In this document: in pieces, positions 33,738 to 41,917 of the stretch
Position numbering within the stretch: position 1 is the stretch's first letter
Layout of the letters: each line of letters opens with the position of its first letter
NCBI RefSeq assembly: GCF_042682745.1
Contig: NZ_JBHUIO010000005.1
Location: forward strand, 1,054,001-1,118,000
Source: Tumebacillus_A lipolyticus
GTDB lineage: Bacteria; Bacillota; Bacilli; Tumebacillales; Tumebacillaceae
Reading direction: 5' to 3'
Length of the DNA: 64,000 nt
Position numbers and translations under genes: made by a program
Notes under the pieces: generated by a model
Seen by the model: the letters and a program-made list of their open reading frames with translations, nothing else
Database searches by the model: none
Told to the model about the DNA's origin: nothing

Positions 33738-35429
33738 CTATCTCCCACGTCTTCCGTTTCGTCCATCGCTCGACCCCCGACCTGGTCTCGAATCAGGTCT
33801 TCCTCCTGCTCTCGATTCAGGTCTTCCTCCTGCTCTCGAATCGGGTCTTCCTCCCGCTCTCGAATCAGGTCTTCCTCCCGCTCTCGAATCAGGTCTTCCT
33901 CCTGCTCTCGAATCAGGTCTTCCTCCCGCTCTCGAATCAGGTCTTCCTCCCGCTCTCGAATCAGGTCTTCCTCCCGCTCTCGATTCGGGTCTTCCTCCCA
34001 CATTTGAATCGGGTCTTCCTCCTGCTCTCGAATCATGTCTTCCCCCGGCTCTCGATTCGGATCTTCCTCCCGCTCTCGAATCGGGTCTTCCTCCCGCTCT
34101 CGAATCAGGTCTTCCCCCGGCTCTCGAATCAGGTCTTCCTCCTGCTCTCGATTCGGGTCTTCCTCCCGCTCTCGAATCAGGTCTTCCTCCTGCTCTCGAA
34201 TCGCTCTTGCGTCCTGATCGCTCATCTGACGCGCCGCGGCGGTCGCGCGGTCGTCCTTCACGATCACTTCGCTCAGGCTGACGAGGTGGCCACGGCTCGT
34301 CATGGTGTCGACGAAGACCTTCGCCCATCTGCCGTTCCAACTTCAGACCGATTCCCTTTTCGATCATCGCCAGCTCGTTGCGATCTTTCGGTGCCACGAT
34401 CGTAAAGGCGACACCCTCTTCACCCGCTCGTCCCGTTCGCCCGATGCGGTGGATGTAGCTGTCCACATCTTGTGGGATGTCGTAGTTGAACACATGGGTG
34501 ACCCCTTCGACATCAAGGCCGCGCGCCGCTACATCGGTTGCGACCAACAGCTGAATCTTCGCCTCCCGAAAGCGTTTCATCACCTGCTCCCGCTTCGCCT
34601 GCGACAGATCGCCATGCAATTCGTCAGACAGGTAGCCGTTCGCTTGCAGCGCTTCGTTGAGCGAGCTCGCCCTCCGCCTCGTCCGGCAGAAGAGGATCGC
34701 CAAATAAGGTCGGTGCTGATCGACCAACTTCATCACCGTATCCTTTTTCGACCGATCGGTCGTCTCCACCGCGACCTGTTTGATTCCCTCCAGAGTGATG
34801 CGCTTGCCTTCCACCTGCAGATCGACAGGCAGTCGCAGATAGCGATTGGCGAGCTTGCGCACCTGATCGGGCATCGTCGCCGAAAACAGAAGCGTCTGGC
34901 GATCCAACGGCAGCTCGTCCAAAATCATTTCTACCTCTGGCAAAAAGCCCATATGTAGCATCTGATCCGCCTCATCGAGCACCAGCGTCGAAACGCCGTA
35001 CAGATCGATCGTCCCGCGGCGCAGATGATCTAACAGCCGTCCCGGCGTGGCGACTACCACATGAACCGCACGTCTCAGCTTCTTGAGCTGTGCTTCCACA
35101 TCCTGTCCACCATACACGGCCAAGGCGTTCACACCGTCGAGAAACGTCATCGCCTTCTTCACTTCTGCTGTGATCTGCAACGCCAGCTCCCGCGTTGGCG
35201 TCACGATCAGCGCTTGCACCTCATCCCGCGCCGGATTCACCTTTTCTAAGATCGGCAAGACGAACGACAGCGTCTTCCCTGTGCCTGTCTGCGCTTGCGC
35301 CACCACATCATTTCCTGCCAACACCTCTGGAATCGCTCGCTCCTGAATTGGGGTCGGTTCCATGATGCCTTCCGCCTTCAGCGCTCGATCCAGCTCCTGC
35401 CGAATGCCCAGGCTTAAAAAATCTGCCAA
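33738..35429 (-). CDS. DEAD-box RNA helicase with RPDSRAGG-repeat C-terminal tail (CshA-like)
   Basis: About 563 residues. Helicase core: Q motif (GIMEPTPIQERAIP), motif I AQTGTGKT, Ia PTRELALQ, GG, TPGRLLDHL, II VLDEADQM, III SATMP, and in the second RecA domain VATDVAARGLDVEGV and motif VI HRIGRTGRAGEEG. The tail after about residue 380 is basic and disordered-looking and contains about 19 copies of an 8-residue repeat near RPDSRAGG. Such RGG-like tails bind RNA and support condensate formation and cold-adapted RNA turnover. The start is probably TTG 35429, directly after AGAGGTGATC, a nearly full anti-16S match; ATG 35447 has no such site. Confidence 0.9.
   Translation of the reverse strand: MADFLSLGIRQELDRALKAEGIMEPTPIQERAIPEVLAGNDVVAQAQTGTGKTLSFVLPILEKVNPARDEVQALIVTPTRELALQITAEVKKAMTFLDGVNALAVYGGQDVEAQLKKLRRAVHVVVATPGRLLDHLRRGTIDLYGVSTLVLDEADQMLHMGFLPEVEMILDELPLDRQTLLFSATMPDQVRKLANRYLRLPVDLQVEGKRITLEGIKQVAVETTDRSKKDTVMKLVDQHRPYLAILFCRTRRRASSLNEALQANGYLSDELHGDLSQAKREQVMKRFREAKIQLLVATDVAARGLDVEGVTHVFNYDIPQDVDSYIHRIGRTGRAGEEGVAFTIVAPKDRNELAMIEKGIGLKLERQMGEGLRRHHDEPWPPRQPERSDREGRPRDRRGASDERSGRKSDSRAGGRPDSRAGGRPESRAGGRPDSRAGGRPDSRAGGRPDSRAGGRSESRAGGRHDSRAGGRPDSNVGGRPESRAGGRPDSRAGGRPDSRAGGRPDSRAGGRPDSRAGGRPDSRAGGRPDSRAGGRPESRAGGRPDSRPGRGSSDGRNGRRGR
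33790..34205 (-). repeat. 24-bp tandem repeats coding the helicase tail
   Basis: About 17 contiguous near-identical 24-bp units (plus-strand core CTCTCGAATCAGGTCTTCCT), each coding RPDSRAGG or variants (RPESRAGG, RSESRAGG, RHDSRAGG, RPDSNVGG). Copy number is likely unstable. The region is open in several frames because 24 is a multiple of 3. Confidence 0.9.
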
Positions 35430-35572
35430 GCTGATCACCTCTTTCATCAATTCCGGTTCTTGTTCCTCAAAAGCGTGGTTCTATATCAAAAAAATACACT
35501 GCTCATTTTAAAGGGATCTGTCTTTTTTAACCCACCATCTGTATAATATTGCCATCAGGAGGTATTTTGATC

Positions 35573-36358
35573 ATGCCGAACAAGAAAATGATTTCGCTTG
35601 CCATCCTGCTCTGCACAACTGGTATCCTGTCAGCCTGTTCATCAGACGAAACAATGGATGCGCAAGCTCCCAGCGAAACGATTGAAGACGCTACCTCGCC
35701 TCTCGCCCAACCGTTCGATTTGGGCACAATTTCAACCAAACGCGCCACGCAGGATCAGAAGAAGACACCGCTCTCTTCCGTTTTCAGTCAGGTCGAGTGG
35801 ATCTCTAAGACAAATCAAACGGTCTCGCCCACAGAGCACGATGTGCTGTGGAAAGCAACGATCGGAAAAGATAGCATCGTCGCGCTCAAAGTGCCGAACA
35901 CCGCGGAAGATCGCTACAACTTCTTCTTTCTCTCCAATGACGCCGGAGAGTGGAACCTGCACGCGACCACCGACGCTCCCTTGCCGTTGCATAGCGATAC
36001 GCGTATCAAGGTCGGAATTGAACTCCCGCTTGAACGATTCATCACCCTGCAAACGACATTCGGAATGGACAATCGAAAAGTTTGGACGTTCGCCCACGGA
36101 GAAAAGGCTCTCGCGATCGGTTCCTATCCGCACCAACCGTTCTCTCCCGCCTCCAACGCGAAACAAGTGCTGATCGGCGATCGGCAAGCTTGGCAGATCA
36201 CCGAAGCGGACGGCGCCTCCCTGCTGTACTATCTGGATCAGGGTCAACTGGTCTGGCTGGCGGGCAATTTTAGCGAATCGGAGCTACGAACTGTCGCAGC
36301 CGCCCTCGCGAGCGGTCCGGCATCCTTTCCTGCACTCCTCGCCCCGCGACCGCTCTAA
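35573..36358 (+). CDS. Lipoprotein of unknown function
   Basis: 261 residues. Signal peptide MPNKKMISLAILLCTTGI with lipobox LSAC, then a Ser/Thr/acidic linker (to about 60) and a globular region of beta strands (ERFITLQTTFGMDNRKVW, QVLIGDRQAWQITEADGASLLYYLDQGQLVWLAG). The C-terminal part resembles DUF4367-like lipoprotein domains that read protein or ligand state outside the membrane, but I do not claim this. ATG 35573 follows AGGAGG; TATAAT at 35542-35547 is a likely -10. A terminator follows. Confidence 0.8.
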   Translation: MPNKKMISLAILLCTTGILSACSSDETMDAQAPSETIEDATSPLAQPFDLGTISTKRATQDQKKTPLSSVFSQVEWISKTNQTVSPTEHDVLWKATIGKDSIVALKVPNTAEDRYNFFFLSNDAGEWNLHATTDAPLPLHSDTRIKVGIELPLERFITLQTTFGMDNRKVWTFAHGEKALAIGSYPHQPFSPASNAKQVLIGDRQAWQITEADGASLLYYLDQGQLVWLAGNFSESELRTVAAALASGPASFPALLAPRPL

Positions 36359-36368
36359 CGCAACAAAA

Positions 36369-36401
36369 AAGCGTCGAAAGTACACCCTGCCTTCGACGCT
36401 T
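36369..36401. terminator. Bidirectional intrinsic terminator
   Basis: AAGCGTCGAA pairs with TTCGACGCTT; a T-run follows on the minus strand. Between the lipoprotein and DUF3817 genes. Confidence 0.85.
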
Positions 36402-36406
36402 CTCCT

Positions 36407-36700
36407 CTACTCCCCTTTGCGACGCAACCGCGCATCCAGCACGAACGTACCAAAAGGAACGGACGACGCGATCAGCGCTCCCACGATCCACTTTAGCGAC
36501 CACTTGTGCACGACCGCCGCTTGTACGACCGCGAGGATGTACAGTATGAACAGCACACCGTGAATCGCGCCGACAACGGTCACCGGCCCCGGGATGTCCA
36601 TCCAATATTTCATCGGCATCGCGATGAGCAACAGCACCAAAAACGATACCCCTTCCACCCAACCAATCGCTCGCAACCGCCCGATCGGAGTTTTCAACAT
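36407..36700 (-). CDS. DUF3817-family integral membrane protein
   Basis: 97 residues with three hydrophobic helices. GRLRAIGWVEGVSFLVLLLIAMPMKY and GAIHGVLFILYILAV, then PFGTFVLDARLRR, match the DUF3817 (YdzA-like) pattern, including the conserved Glu after the first helix and the GxxHG motif. Function unknown. ATG 36700 follows GAGGGTGAGG. It lies 56 nt after rluF on the same strand and probably shares its transcript. Confidence 0.9.
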   Translation of the reverse strand: MLKTPIGRLRAIGWVEGVSFLVLLLIAMPMKYWMDIPGPVTVVGAIHGVLFILYILAVVQAAVVHKWSLKWIVGALIASSVPFGTFVLDARLRRKGE

Positions 36701-36756
36701 CTTCCTCACCCTCTCCCCACGTTCTATCACGCCGCACAGGAGCGGCCCGCTCGCCT

Positions 36757-37470
36757 CTATTCCAGCATCTCGAACAGCTGTGCGAGCTCCTTATAGGTCA
36801 GATTGCGCCAGTGCCCGAGCTTCAGCCCTTCGAGCCGAATGTTCATGATCCGAATCCGCTTGAGCGTCCGCACCCGATAGCCGAACGATTCGCACATCCG
36901 CCGAATCTGCCTGTTCAACCCTTGGGTCAGGATGATCCGAAACGTGTTGTCGTTGACGCGGAACACTTGGCTGGGCTTTGTCGTCGTGTTCAAAATTCGC
37001 ACTCCGCTGGCCATCCCCTTCAAAAAGTCGTGGGTGATCGGCTTGTTGACCGTGACGACATACTCTTTCTCATGGTTGTTTTCGGCACGCAAAATCCGAT
37101 TGACAATATCCCCATCGTTGGTCAGCAGGATCAACCCTTCCGAGTCTTTATCCAGCCGTCCGATCGGGAAGATCCGATCCTGATGGTTCACAAAATCGAC
37201 GATGTTCCCTTTCACGCGGATGTCTGTCGTCGATGTGATGCCGACCGGCTTGTTCAGGATGATGTAGACCGTCTTTCTTCGCTTCTTGCGACCGCCATCG
37301 CCCCCTGCGCGGATCGACTCTCCGTTTACTCGAACATCGTCGCCATGCTCGACCGTGCTGCCCATCTGGGCGACCTCTCCGTTGATCGTCACACGCCGTT
37401 CCTCGATCAGCTTGTCCGCTTCCCGGCGCGAACAAAGTCCGGTGCCGCTTATATATTTATTAATCCTCAT
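36757..37470 (-). CDS. rluF: 23S rRNA pseudouridine synthase, RluF type
   Basis: 237 residues. N-terminal S4 RNA-binding domain (RINKYISGTGLCSRREADKLI with RVTINGEVAQMGS), then the RsuA/RluB/E/F catalytic domain with the active-site Asp in PIGRLDKDSEGLILLTNDGD (about 93-112) and the late motif ILTQGLNRQIRRMCESFGYRV, where QGLNRQIRRMC is typical of RluF. The enzyme converts U2604 (E. coli numbering) of 23S rRNA to pseudouridine. ATG 37470 follows GAGAGGG; a minus-strand TATAAT at 37528-37523 is the likely -10. Confidence 0.93.
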   Translation of the reverse strand: MRINKYISGTGLCSRREADKLIEERRVTINGEVAQMGSTVEHGDDVRVNGESIRAGGDGGRKKRRKTVYIILNKPVGITSTTDIRVKGNIVDFVNHQDRIFPIGRLDKDSEGLILLTNDGDIVNRILRAENNHEKEYVVTVNKPITHDFLKGMASGVRILNTTTKPSQVFRVNDNTFRIILTQGLNRQIRRMCESFGYRVRTLKRIRIMNIRLEGLKLGHWRNLTYKELAQLFEMLE

Positions 37471-37666
37471 CTGATACCCTCTCAGCTCCATTTTTCAAAT
37501 ATCGTTTCTTTAGCGCCCATCCATTATACCATTTCCCCCGACTGGGAAGTCATCCCCGTCACAGCCGATTTGATCGGGCTGCTCCGCTCACTTTTATTTT
37601 GCAAAAAGCAGGAAATCCTAATCCTCAGCCAGAAACTGAAAGGCAGAATGGAGGTACCGACAACGC

Positions 37667-37825
37667 ATGAATGATCAGATCGAGAAGATGAGACAGCTCG
37701 TCAACGCCAAAAAGGCGCAGAACGCCAGTCAGAAATCGAAGCTCCGCCCGGAGAAAAGCATCAGCGACTCCAACCGCAAAGTGGCCAAACAGCACAAAAA
37801 GGGCGGGCTCTTCGACGGCAAATAA
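37667..37825 (+). CDS. Small basic hypothetical protein
   Basis: 52 residues, very rich in Lys, Gln, Asn and Ser: it starts MNDQIEKMRQLVNAKKAQN and ends KQHKKGGLFDGK. A GGAGG site precedes the ATG and a terminator follows. It looks like the small Lys-rich proteins ending in GGLFD found in spore formers; function unknown. Confidence 0.7.
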   Translation: MNDQIEKMRQLVNAKKAQNASQKSKLRPEKSISDSNRKVAKQHKKGGLFDGK

Positions 37826-37831
37826 TACAAC

Positions 37832-37856
37832 AAAACCACCTCATCGAGGTGGTTTT
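37832..37856. terminator. Bidirectional intrinsic terminator
   Basis: AAAACCACCTC pairs with GAGGTGGTTTT around a 3-nt loop. The last codons of the minus-strand gene at 37841 lie inside it. Confidence 0.88.
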
Positions 37857-39682
37857 CGCTTGCACAGATACGCATGGGAAAAATATAGCCCGAGCAGGTA
37901 CAGCGCGAGGGCGATATAGGCGGGCAGCAAGTGATAGAAATCGATGTATCCGATCTTCAAGTGCACGCCGATCCCTGCCGCAAGCCCGGCAAAACCGCCG
38001 AGCAGATAGCTCCACCACAGCCAGCGCTCCCCTTCTCGGTAGCCCCAAAGGCTGATCAGCAAGAGCAGTAACCCCTCACAGATCAACGCCCCGCCAAATC
38101 CGGCGCGGTCGTGTGCGATCAGCGGGATCAGCCGCTGATTGAAGCGATCGATCTCCTCGGGCGCCACGCCGATATAACACAGATCCTCTTGGACAAACAC
38201 ATCGCCCATGCCGATCAGCGAGATCACCACCCCCGCGGTGAGCAACGCTCCTCCCAACAGGACGAACATCAGCTGCCCGATCTGGCTGCGCTGCCACGCC
38301 TTCGAGTTCTGCCGATTGGTCGAACCGTGCGGTAGCGACACCTCTTTCGTCCGCCAGAGCCCCCAGATGTAAAACGGTAAGATCAGCGCATTGTAGAGCA
38401 GATGCCAGGCGTCCACATATCCGACGAAGAAGGAATAGAGAAAGTTGAGAAACCCATACCCGGCTGCGAGAGCAAACAGGACGATCGCCCATCGCTCCCC
38501 TCTGCGCACTTTGTGCCAAGCGAGCTGAGCGAACAGCAGACCGGCTGAGATCATGATCCCTGCCAGCGTGATCCGGTCGTGGGACATGAATCGGAACAGC
38601 TCTGGACTCCACTGGGAGACCGCCTCGCGGGACAGCCCTAGAAACTCTTCATCATGCGCTAACATCACATCGGTCAACCCGACCACAAGCGCGAGGATGC
38701 CTGCGACCAGCACCCCCAGCCCCATCAAAAACCAGCTGAACCAGCCAGGCGTTCCCGACCTGTCGCTCCCTGCCGCACGCCTCGGCACCTCTCGCTTTCG
38801 CAGCTCATCGAGCACCGCCTCGTTGATGCGTTTGGGCAGACCTGGCCCCGAATAGACAAACCCGCTGCTCAGCAAGACCAGATCGGCTCCCGCATCCAGC
38901 AGATCGATCGCATCCTGTGGTTCGTAGATGCCGCCCGACACGACGATCGGCACTGTCACTCCGGAAGACTTCAGCGCGCGCAACCGTGCAAGCGCTCTGC
39001 CCTTCCCCTCGCGATCATCGCGGAATCCGCCCTCGACAGGCATGCGATCATCAAGATAGATGCCGTCAAACGTCACCTCAGCCTCTGCAGGGAGCTCCCC
39101 GTCCAGAGCGTACAGCACAGGCGTCTGTGCAAACTTTTCCTTGACCGACCGATACTCGCTGACCGTTCCTTCAAATATATAGAGATCCGCGTCATCGCGC
39201 GTTCGCTCCATCAGCTGGACGGCCCGGCTTCCCGCCACATGCACCGCCAATGGAACGACCGCCTTCTTTTGCCGCTTCAAGCGCTCGACCACCTGCTCAA
39301 CATCGATGCCTTGTGCGCCACCGCGATAGAGGATCGCTTCCTCCTCGCGAGCGAGGACAACTTCTGCCGCCCCCGCCTCTGCGGTCGAAGCGATCGGCCC
39401 GACCTCGATCCAACCAAAACCAAACTTGCTCAAGGCGGACGTCGCCAACAGCTCTGGGTCGACACGCCCCGACAGCCCGACCGGAGACGGAAAGGTGATG
39501 CCGAAGACGGTTCGTGCAAGCTCCGGATACGGCTTCATATGACCCATCAGCTCCAAGAGCAGATGGCCGCCCGGCAGTCGATCGAGCGTGCTGATCGCGG
39601 TGAGCGTCAACCTGCGCGCGGTGGCTGCGGGAAGTTGAAACAGTAGCGGCTTAAACAGTGGATGATACGACCAATCTGGCAT
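37841..39682 (-). CDS. DHODH-like domain fused to a duplicated polytopic membrane domain
   Basis: 613 residues. Residues 1-305 look like a class 2 dihydroorotate dehydrogenase TIM barrel: LFQLPAATARRLTLTAIS, PELARTVFGITFPSPVGLSGRVD, FGFGWIEVGPIA and the FMN-phosphate segment VVSGGIYEPQDAIDLLDAGADLVLLSSGFVYSGP. The usual catalytic NxSSPNT region is missing (there LYIFEGTVSEYR), so dihydroorotate oxidation is doubtful. Residues about 330-610 contain eight helices in two similar halves, each with a FRFMSHDR/IPLIAHDR-type element. A flavin-linked membrane oxidoreductase or sensor is possible. AAGGAGG precedes the ATG. No pyr genes nearby. Confidence 0.82.
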   Translation of the reverse strand: MPDWSYHPLFKPLLFQLPAATARRLTLTAISTLDRLPGGHLLLELMGHMKPYPELARTVFGITFPSPVGLSGRVDPELLATSALSKFGFGWIEVGPIASTAEAGAAEVVLAREEEAILYRGGAQGIDVEQVVERLKRQKKAVVPLAVHVAGSRAVQLMERTRDDADLYIFEGTVSEYRSVKEKFAQTPVLYALDGELPAEAEVTFDGIYLDDRMPVEGGFRDDREGKGRALARLRALKSSGVTVPIVVSGGIYEPQDAIDLLDAGADLVLLSSGFVYSGPGLPKRINEAVLDELRKREVPRRAAGSDRSGTPGWFSWFLMGLGVLVAGILALVVGLTDVMLAHDEEFLGLSREAVSQWSPELFRFMSHDRITLAGIMISAGLLFAQLAWHKVRRGERWAIVLFALAAGYGFLNFLYSFFVGYVDAWHLLYNALILPFYIWGLWRTKEVSLPHGSTNRQNSKAWQRSQIGQLMFVLLGGALLTAGVVISLIGMGDVFVQEDLCYIGVAPEEIDRFNQRLIPLIAHDRAGFGGALICEGLLLLLISLWGYREGERWLWWSYLLGGFAGLAAGIGVHLKIGYIDFYHLLPAYIALALYLLGLYFSHAYLCKRKPPR

Positions 39683-39970
39683 GACAGTTCCTCCTTCTCA
39701 ACGAAGCGGTTGAGAAACGATTTGCCAAAACATCGAGCGCCTCTTCGCCCCGCTCGTCGATCTGAGCCGGATGGATCGCGCCTTTTCTTTCTTAAACCCC
39801 ACCAGCCCTTGCACAGCACTCCCGGGCAAGGTGCCGATGCTTCAAAAAGAAATGCTGTTTCCCTTGCATTCTCACAGAGACGAGAAACGCTCTTCTGGTA
39901 TAGTAATAGAAAACATATCCAGTTGCAGGCGGCTGCTACGCCATACTTCCAACAGACGGGGAGGATAAAA

Positions 39971-40324
39971 ATGGTATTTGTCAGCATTGGATACGCTGCG
40001 CTCGTCGCGCTCATCTTCATCCTATCGGGACTGATCATGAAATATAAGCCACCGAAAGAGATCAATGCCCTCTATGGCTATCGTACCTCTCGTTCGATGA
40101 AAAATATAGACCTGTGGAGAGCAGGCAACAAATACAGTGCGGAGCTGATGATCAAATACAGCATCGTCGCCTTCCTGATCGGCGTTCTGATCAGCTTTCT
40201 GTTCGAAGAGTTGATCGCGATCCTGATCATCTCCGGACTGATGCTGGTGAAGATCGTGATCATGATGATCCGTGTGGAGGGCAGGTTGAAAGAGCTGGAC
40301 GAGGAGCTGCAGCAGAGAAGATGA
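39971..40324 (+). CDS. SdpI-family membrane protein
   Basis: 117 residues, three helices. The motif between helices one and two, KYKPPKEINALYGYRTSRSMKNIDLWRAGNKYSAEL, is the SdpI/YhfL-type signature (INxxYGYRTxRSxKNxxxWxxAN). In B. subtilis SdpI gives immunity to the SdpC toxin and sequesters the SdpR repressor; many homologues have no known toxin. No sdpABC genes are nearby. GGGGAGG precedes the ATG. The terminator after it is shared with the convergent MFS gene. Confidence 0.9.
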   Translation: MVFVSIGYAALVALIFILSGLIMKYKPPKEINALYGYRTSRSMKNIDLWRAGNKYSAELMIKYSIVAFLIGVLISFLFEELIAILIISGLMLVKIVIMMIRVEGRLKELDEELQQRR

Positions 40325-40346
40325 CGGGCATTCGCTACAAAACGAA

Positions 40347-40386
40347 AAAACAAGCCTGTCCGCTACGCTTCGGACAGGCTTGTTTT
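40347..40386. terminator. Bidirectional terminator that codes the end of the MFS pump
   Basis: AAAACAAGCCTGTCCG (40347-40362) pairs with CGGACAGGCTTGTTTT (40371-40386). On the minus strand its 5' arm codes KTSLSE of the MFS protein and the loop supplies the stop codon. Confidence 0.92.
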
Positions 40387-41793
40387 CCGTTTGCGAATCA
40401 TCAAGCAGATCGGCAGGCCGATCAAGGCGATCAGTGCTGCCAACAGGAAGACATCGTTCATCGCTTGCAGCAGCGACAGGTGAGGAATCGTCTTGCTGTC
40501 CACCTGCTGCTCGATCAACTGCTCCCGATACACCGCGGTTCGAGACGAGATGATCGTCGTGAACAGCGCGATCGAAAAGGCGCCCATCACGTTTCGCACC
40601 CAGTTGGAGATCGACGATGCATAGCCAGACTGCTCGCGGGGAATCTCTTCCATCCCCGCATTGCTCGATGGCATGTGCGACAGGGAGATCCCCACATTGC
40701 GCACGATCATCCAGAGCATCACGTAGCTTGCGGTGGTTGCCAAGGTCAGCCCTGACATCATCCACGTGCCAAAGGAGACGAGCAACACGCCTGCGATCAT
40801 CAGCGGCATCGGGCCCGTCTTCGGGTAGAGGCGTCCGACGAACGGCATCAAGAGCGCCATCACCAGCGAAGCGGGCAACAGCACCAAGCCTGTCACCAGC
40901 GGCGTCTCTCCCAAGATGGTCTGCAAAAAGAGCGGCGTCAGATAAGCGCCCGAATACAAGCTCATCGTGACGATGCTCGTGACGATCAGCGAAAGCGAAA
41001 AGCGCTTGTTCAGAAACACGCGCACATTTAGCAGCGGTGCTCGCGACCTCACTTCCCACCAGAAGAACGAGGCGAGAACCAGCAGGCCGAACGCGATCAA
41101 CCCGATCGTTTTGAAGGAGGCAAAACCCCACTCATGCCCGTTGCTCAGCGCGATCAACAAGGACAGGCTGCCCACGATACAGGTGATCAGCCCGAACAGA
41201 TCAAACCCCTTGGGCACGTTGAGGCGAAAATAGGGGATCAGGCGCACGGTCAGCACGATGGCAACCAGCCCGACCGGCACGTTCATCAGGAACAGCCAAT
41301 GCCAGCTGAGATGCTCGATCATCACTCCGGCCAGCGTCGGCCCGATCGCCGGGCCGAGCATGGTGGAAAGCGACCAGAGCGAAAGAGCGGACGCTTGCCG
41401 GTTGCGCGGGACGATCTGAAAGATCATCGTCATCGTCGTCGGCATGACCAGACCGCTGAACACGCCTTGCATCGTGCGAAAGGCGACCAGCGATGTGGTG
41501 TTCCACGACAGCGCGCAGAGCAGCGAAAAGAGCGTAAAGCCACAGAGGCAGACCAAGTACAGTCGCTTGTAGCTATACCGCTCCCCCAGATAGCCGGTCA
41601 GCGGTGCGATCGTCCCCGTCGCGAGCAAAAAACCGGTCAGCGTCCACTGAATAGAACTCAAGTCAGAATGGAAATGCTCCATGAGGACAGGAACGGCGAC
41701 ATTGATCGTCGAAGTGCTGAGAGCGGTCAAAAAGGCGCCCACGAAGATGGCGATCATGATCGGCCAAAATTTTGCAGATTGGTTCCCTTCCAC
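40363..41793 (-). CDS. MFS drug exporter, DHA2 family (EmrB/QacA type)
   Basis: About 476 residues with 14 predicted helices. Visible motifs: FLTALSTSTINVAVPVL in helix 1, TGYLGERYSYKRLYLVCL (motif A) and the helix 5 motif C-like LGPAIGPTLAGVMI, diagnostic for antiporters. DHA2 pumps export lipophilic drugs, dyes or bile-like compounds. I favour GTG 41793, eight bases after GAGGGAG; the ATG at 41835 lies inside a palindromic operator. It is divergent from a padR gene with two matching operators in between, so PadR repression is very likely. Confidence 0.92.
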   Translation of the reverse strand: MEGNQSAKFWPIMIAIFVGAFLTALSTSTINVAVPVLMEHFHSDLSSIQWTLTGFLLATGTIAPLTGYLGERYSYKRLYLVCLCGFTLFSLLCALSWNTTSLVAFRTMQGVFSGLVMPTTMTMIFQIVPRNRQASALSLWSLSTMLGPAIGPTLAGVMIEHLSWHWLFLMNVPVGLVAIVLTVRLIPYFRLNVPKGFDLFGLITCIVGSLSLLIALSNGHEWGFASFKTIGLIAFGLLVLASFFWWEVRSRAPLLNVRVFLNKRFSLSLIVTSIVTMSLYSGAYLTPLFLQTILGETPLVTGLVLLPASLVMALLMPFVGRLYPKTGPMPLMIAGVLLVSFGTWMMSGLTLATTASYVMLWMIVRNVGISLSHMPSSNAGMEEIPREQSGYASSISNWVRNVMGAFSIALFTTIISSRTAVYREQLIEQQVDSKTIPHLSLLQAMNDVFLLAALIALIGLPICLMIRKRKTSLSEA

Positions 41794-41826
41794 GGTGAAC
41801 ACTCCCTCGATTGCGAAATGTCGACC

Positions 41827-41905
41827 ATATGTCAAACGTTACATATAATCAAATGCATGACACCCATCTTACGCTTGCCAGTTCTATATGTCAACAGTTA
41901 CATAT
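41827..41905. promoter_or_regulatory. Paired PadR operators in the divergent MFS/padR region
   Basis: ATATGTCAAACGTTACATAT (41827-41846) and ATATGTCAACAGTTACATAT (41886-41905) are near-identical palindromes with ATGT...ACAT ends, as PadR boxes have. Their centres are 59 bp apart, one near each gene start. Confidence 0.85.
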
Positions 41906-41917
41906 AGGGAGGAAAAT

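Noticed and set aside
33790..34205. CRISPR array
   Set aside because: The 24-bp units are contiguous without spacers and code the helicase tail in frame.
33722..34405. Long open frames on both strands through the 24-bp repeats (FLPLSNQV- and REREEDLI-type repeat proteins)
   Set aside because: They are shadows of the helicase tail; a repeat length divisible by 3 keeps every frame open, and neither has a ribosome-binding site.
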